A DNA stretch of 64,000 nt from Thalassoroseus pseudoceratinae (GTDB taxonomy: Bacteria > Planctomycetota > Planctomycetia > Planctomycetales > Planctomycetaceae). Below the pieces are notes generated by a model, which searched no databases, was not told where the DNA came from, and worked only from the letters and a program-made list of their open reading frames with translations. Both the position numbers and the translations under genes were made by a program. Below, in pieces: positions 62,646 to 64,000 of the stretch. The DNA lies in assembly GCF_011634775.1 (NCBI RefSeq), contig NZ_JAALXT010000005.1, positions 186,001 to 250,000 on the forward strand, read 5' to 3'. How positions within the stretch are numbered: position 1 is the stretch's first letter; each line of letters begins with the position of its first letter.

Positions 62646-64000
62646 TCAGTCCTCCGCGCGGCTGTTGTCACCACACATTTTGACAATTCGCGGATTGAAG
62701 CGGCCGACAATTTCCACCAAATCGGCTTGTTGCTGCATCACCGTATTAATGTCCTTGTAGACACCCGGAACTTCATCCGCACCGGCGGACAGAATGCGGA
62801 TTCCTTTCTTCTCTAAGTCTTTGCGGACGGCATTGAACGTGAACTTCGCCTTGGCTTTTTTGCGACTCATCTGACGACCAGCCCCGTGCGACGCGGACCG
62901 CAAACTCGCTGCATGACCAGTCCCACGAACCACAAATGCCGGGTCGGCCATCGAACCGGGAATCACACCAAGTTCCCCCGCCGACGCCGGTGTTGCCCCC
63001 TTGCGATGCACGATGACTTCCTTCCCATCGTGCACTTCCTTCCACGCAAAGTTGTGGTGATTCTCCACGCCACTAATGATGTCCACGCCGAGCAACTTCG
63101 AAACCAGCCGATGGATCACATCGTGATTGGCCGCCGCGTAATCGCCCATCAAGTTCATGGCGTTCCAGTAGTCCTGACCTTCGGGCGAGTCGAGATCCAA
63201 CCACGCGAGCCGACCGAGATCTTTGTACTTTCGCGGCAACTTTGCCTGGGCAATCGCCGAGTACGTGGAACACACCGACGCCCCGGTTCCGCGACTTCCG
63301 CTGTGCGTCATCAACGCGACATATTCGCCCGCATCGAGGTTCAATTCCTCATCGCGAACGGGCAGGGTGAACACACCGAATTCGGCAAAGTGATTCCCGC
63401 TACCGGATGTGCCAAGTTGTCGCCAGGCTTTGTCTTTGTTTTCGCGAGTGACGCGGGTGATGGACCAATCCGCATCCATCACGGCGTGTTCTTGCGGTCG
63501 CTTGTGTTTCGCCCCGATCCCGAACCGTGTCCCCTTTTCCAACGCGGTGCGATAATCTTCGAAGCGGGTTTTCAAGGATTCCGTAGGCATATCCAAAATC
63601 GACAGCTTCATTCGACACGCGATATCCACGCCGACTGCGTACGGAATCACAGCGTTCTCGCAGGCCAACACGCCACCGATCGGCAACCCGTAACCCACGT
63701 GCGCATCGGGCATCAATGCAGCCCCGACGGCACTCGGCACGGAACACGCTTGCCGCATCTGTGCATGGGCGGCTTGATCAATGTCCTCGCCCCAGGTGCG
63801 ATACTCGATCGGCTCGGCGGGTTCAAATTGTCGATCTTCGATGATCGAAGTGGCCAACCCGCCAAAGTAGGGATGGTCGGTATGCTGATCGGGGGCACTC
63901 ACAATGTCGCGAACAAGTTTTTTGACGTTCAGCGATTTCAGTTCACCGGCTTTCGCGGCCGCTTGAATTGCCGTGAGCGCCGCCGGAATACAGTCATCCG
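62646..64000 (-). CDS. rtcB: RtcB-family RNA ligase, partial (start beyond the right edge)
   Basis: RtcB joins 2',3'-cyclic phosphate and 5'-OH RNA ends using GTP and Mn2+. The frame stays open to the right edge, so the start is missing; the first 32 residues visible are helical (IPAALTAIQAAAKAGE). Metal ligands are in PDAHVGYGLPIGGV, VDIACRM, GSGNHFAEFG and HSGSRGTG. The histidine that receives GMP lies in SHGAGRQMS near residue 345. The C-terminus (MCGDNSRAED) matches the family end. Transcription is minus and the gene follows nothing visible. Repair or tRNA-type functions are both possible. Confidence 0.95.
   Translation of the reverse strand, partial: DDCIPAALTAIQAAAKAGELKSLNVKKLVRDIVSAPDQHTDHPYFGGLATSIIEDRQFEPAEPIEYRTWGEDIDQAAHAQMRQACSVPSAVGAALMPDAHVGYGLPIGGVLACENAVIPYAVGVDIACRMKLSILDMPTESLKTRFEDYRTALEKGTRFGIGAKHKRPQEHAVMDADWSITRVTRENKDKAWRQLGTSGSGNHFAEFGVFTLPVRDEELNLDAGEYVALMTHSGSRGTGASVCSTYSAIAQAKLPRKYKDLGRLAWLDLDSPEGQDYWNAMNLMGDYAAANHDVIHRLVSKLLGVDIISGVENHHNFAWKEVHDGKEVIVHRKGATPASAGELGVIPGSMADPAFVVRGTGHAASLRSASHGAGRQMSRKKAKAKFTFNAVRKDLEKKGIRILSAGADEVPGVYKDINTVMQQQADLVEIVGRFNPRIVKMCGDNSRAED

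Noticed and set aside
1-64000. CRISPR array, integrase, transposase, tRNA or rRNA genes
   Set aside because: No spaced direct repeats, recombinase motifs or tRNA cloverleaf were recognised; small tRNAs could still be missed without a scan.

Overview
The window comes from a planctomycete, most likely a Planctomycetales member. The markers are a DUF1501 protein, a PSCyt1/DUF1549/DUF1553 cytochrome protein, an orphan formylmethanofuran dehydrogenase subunit B (FhcB; planctomycetes carry tetrahydromethanopterin C1 genes), a DUF11 surface protein, and several very long low-complexity envelope proteins. G+C looks moderate (mid-50s percent by eye). No tRNA, rRNA, CRISPR array, insertion sequence or phage module was seen, so this looks like ordinary chromosome with many lineage-specific envelope proteins.

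Layout. (1) 1-9971, minus strand: a nine-gene surface-polysaccharide operon. It runs from a family 2 glycosyltransferase through rmlA, rmlD, rmlB and rmlC (dTDP-L-rhamnose synthesis), a two-domain glycosyltransferase-like protein, a GT-B-like glycosyltransferase and a SAM methyltransferase to an ABC-2 polysaccharide export permease cut by the left edge. (2) 10201-25876, minus strand: a 1192-residue membrane protein, an AddB-like PD-(D/E)XK nuclease, a P-type Ca2+-ATPase, a 1267-residue DUF4175-like protein with a very long acidic repeat region, a hotdog thioesterase and purF. (3) 26153-30772, plus strand: a DUF1501 protein, a zinc-ribbon metallopeptidase and a secreted unknown. (4) 30862-33027, minus strand: superoxide dismutase, a small membrane protein and a His/Met-rich lipoprotein. 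(5) 33334-36749: three acetyltransferases (two GNAT, one CatB/Vat-like and visibly A+T-rich), then fhcB. (6) 37176-44278, mainly plus strand: the DUF11 protein, queF, a small secreted protein, a class IV aminotransferase (minus), a 3-hydroxyisobutyrate-dehydrogenase-like reductase and dapA. (7) 44298-50688, minus strand: an ankyrin protein, the DUF1549/DUF1553 cytochrome protein, a secreted unknown, an LRR lipoprotein and a YfcE-like phosphoesterase. (8) 51029-54736, plus strand: a CpaC/RcpA-type secretin, a lipoprotein with an OmpA-like core and a Tyr/Ala/Pro-repeat protein. (9) 55163-60205: metK, a membrane protein, a small beta-rich protein (minus), fabH and a zinc-ribbon membrane protein. 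(10) 60317-64000, minus strand: a small exported protein, a PhnZ/TmpB-like HD oxygenase, a secreted unknown and rtcB, cut by the right edge.

The best candidates for something undescribed are: the queF leader, where a nested hairpin is followed by a perfect intrinsic terminator ending about a dozen bases before the start codon; a perfect 16-bp palindrome over the predicted sod start point; an inverted repeat just upstream of the orphan fhcB; the secretin/lipoprotein/YAP-repeat trio without any Tad or type II partners; and an orphan PhnZ-like oxygenase that keeps the diagnostic Tyr and Glu. Functions were assigned by reading motifs; no database search was run.
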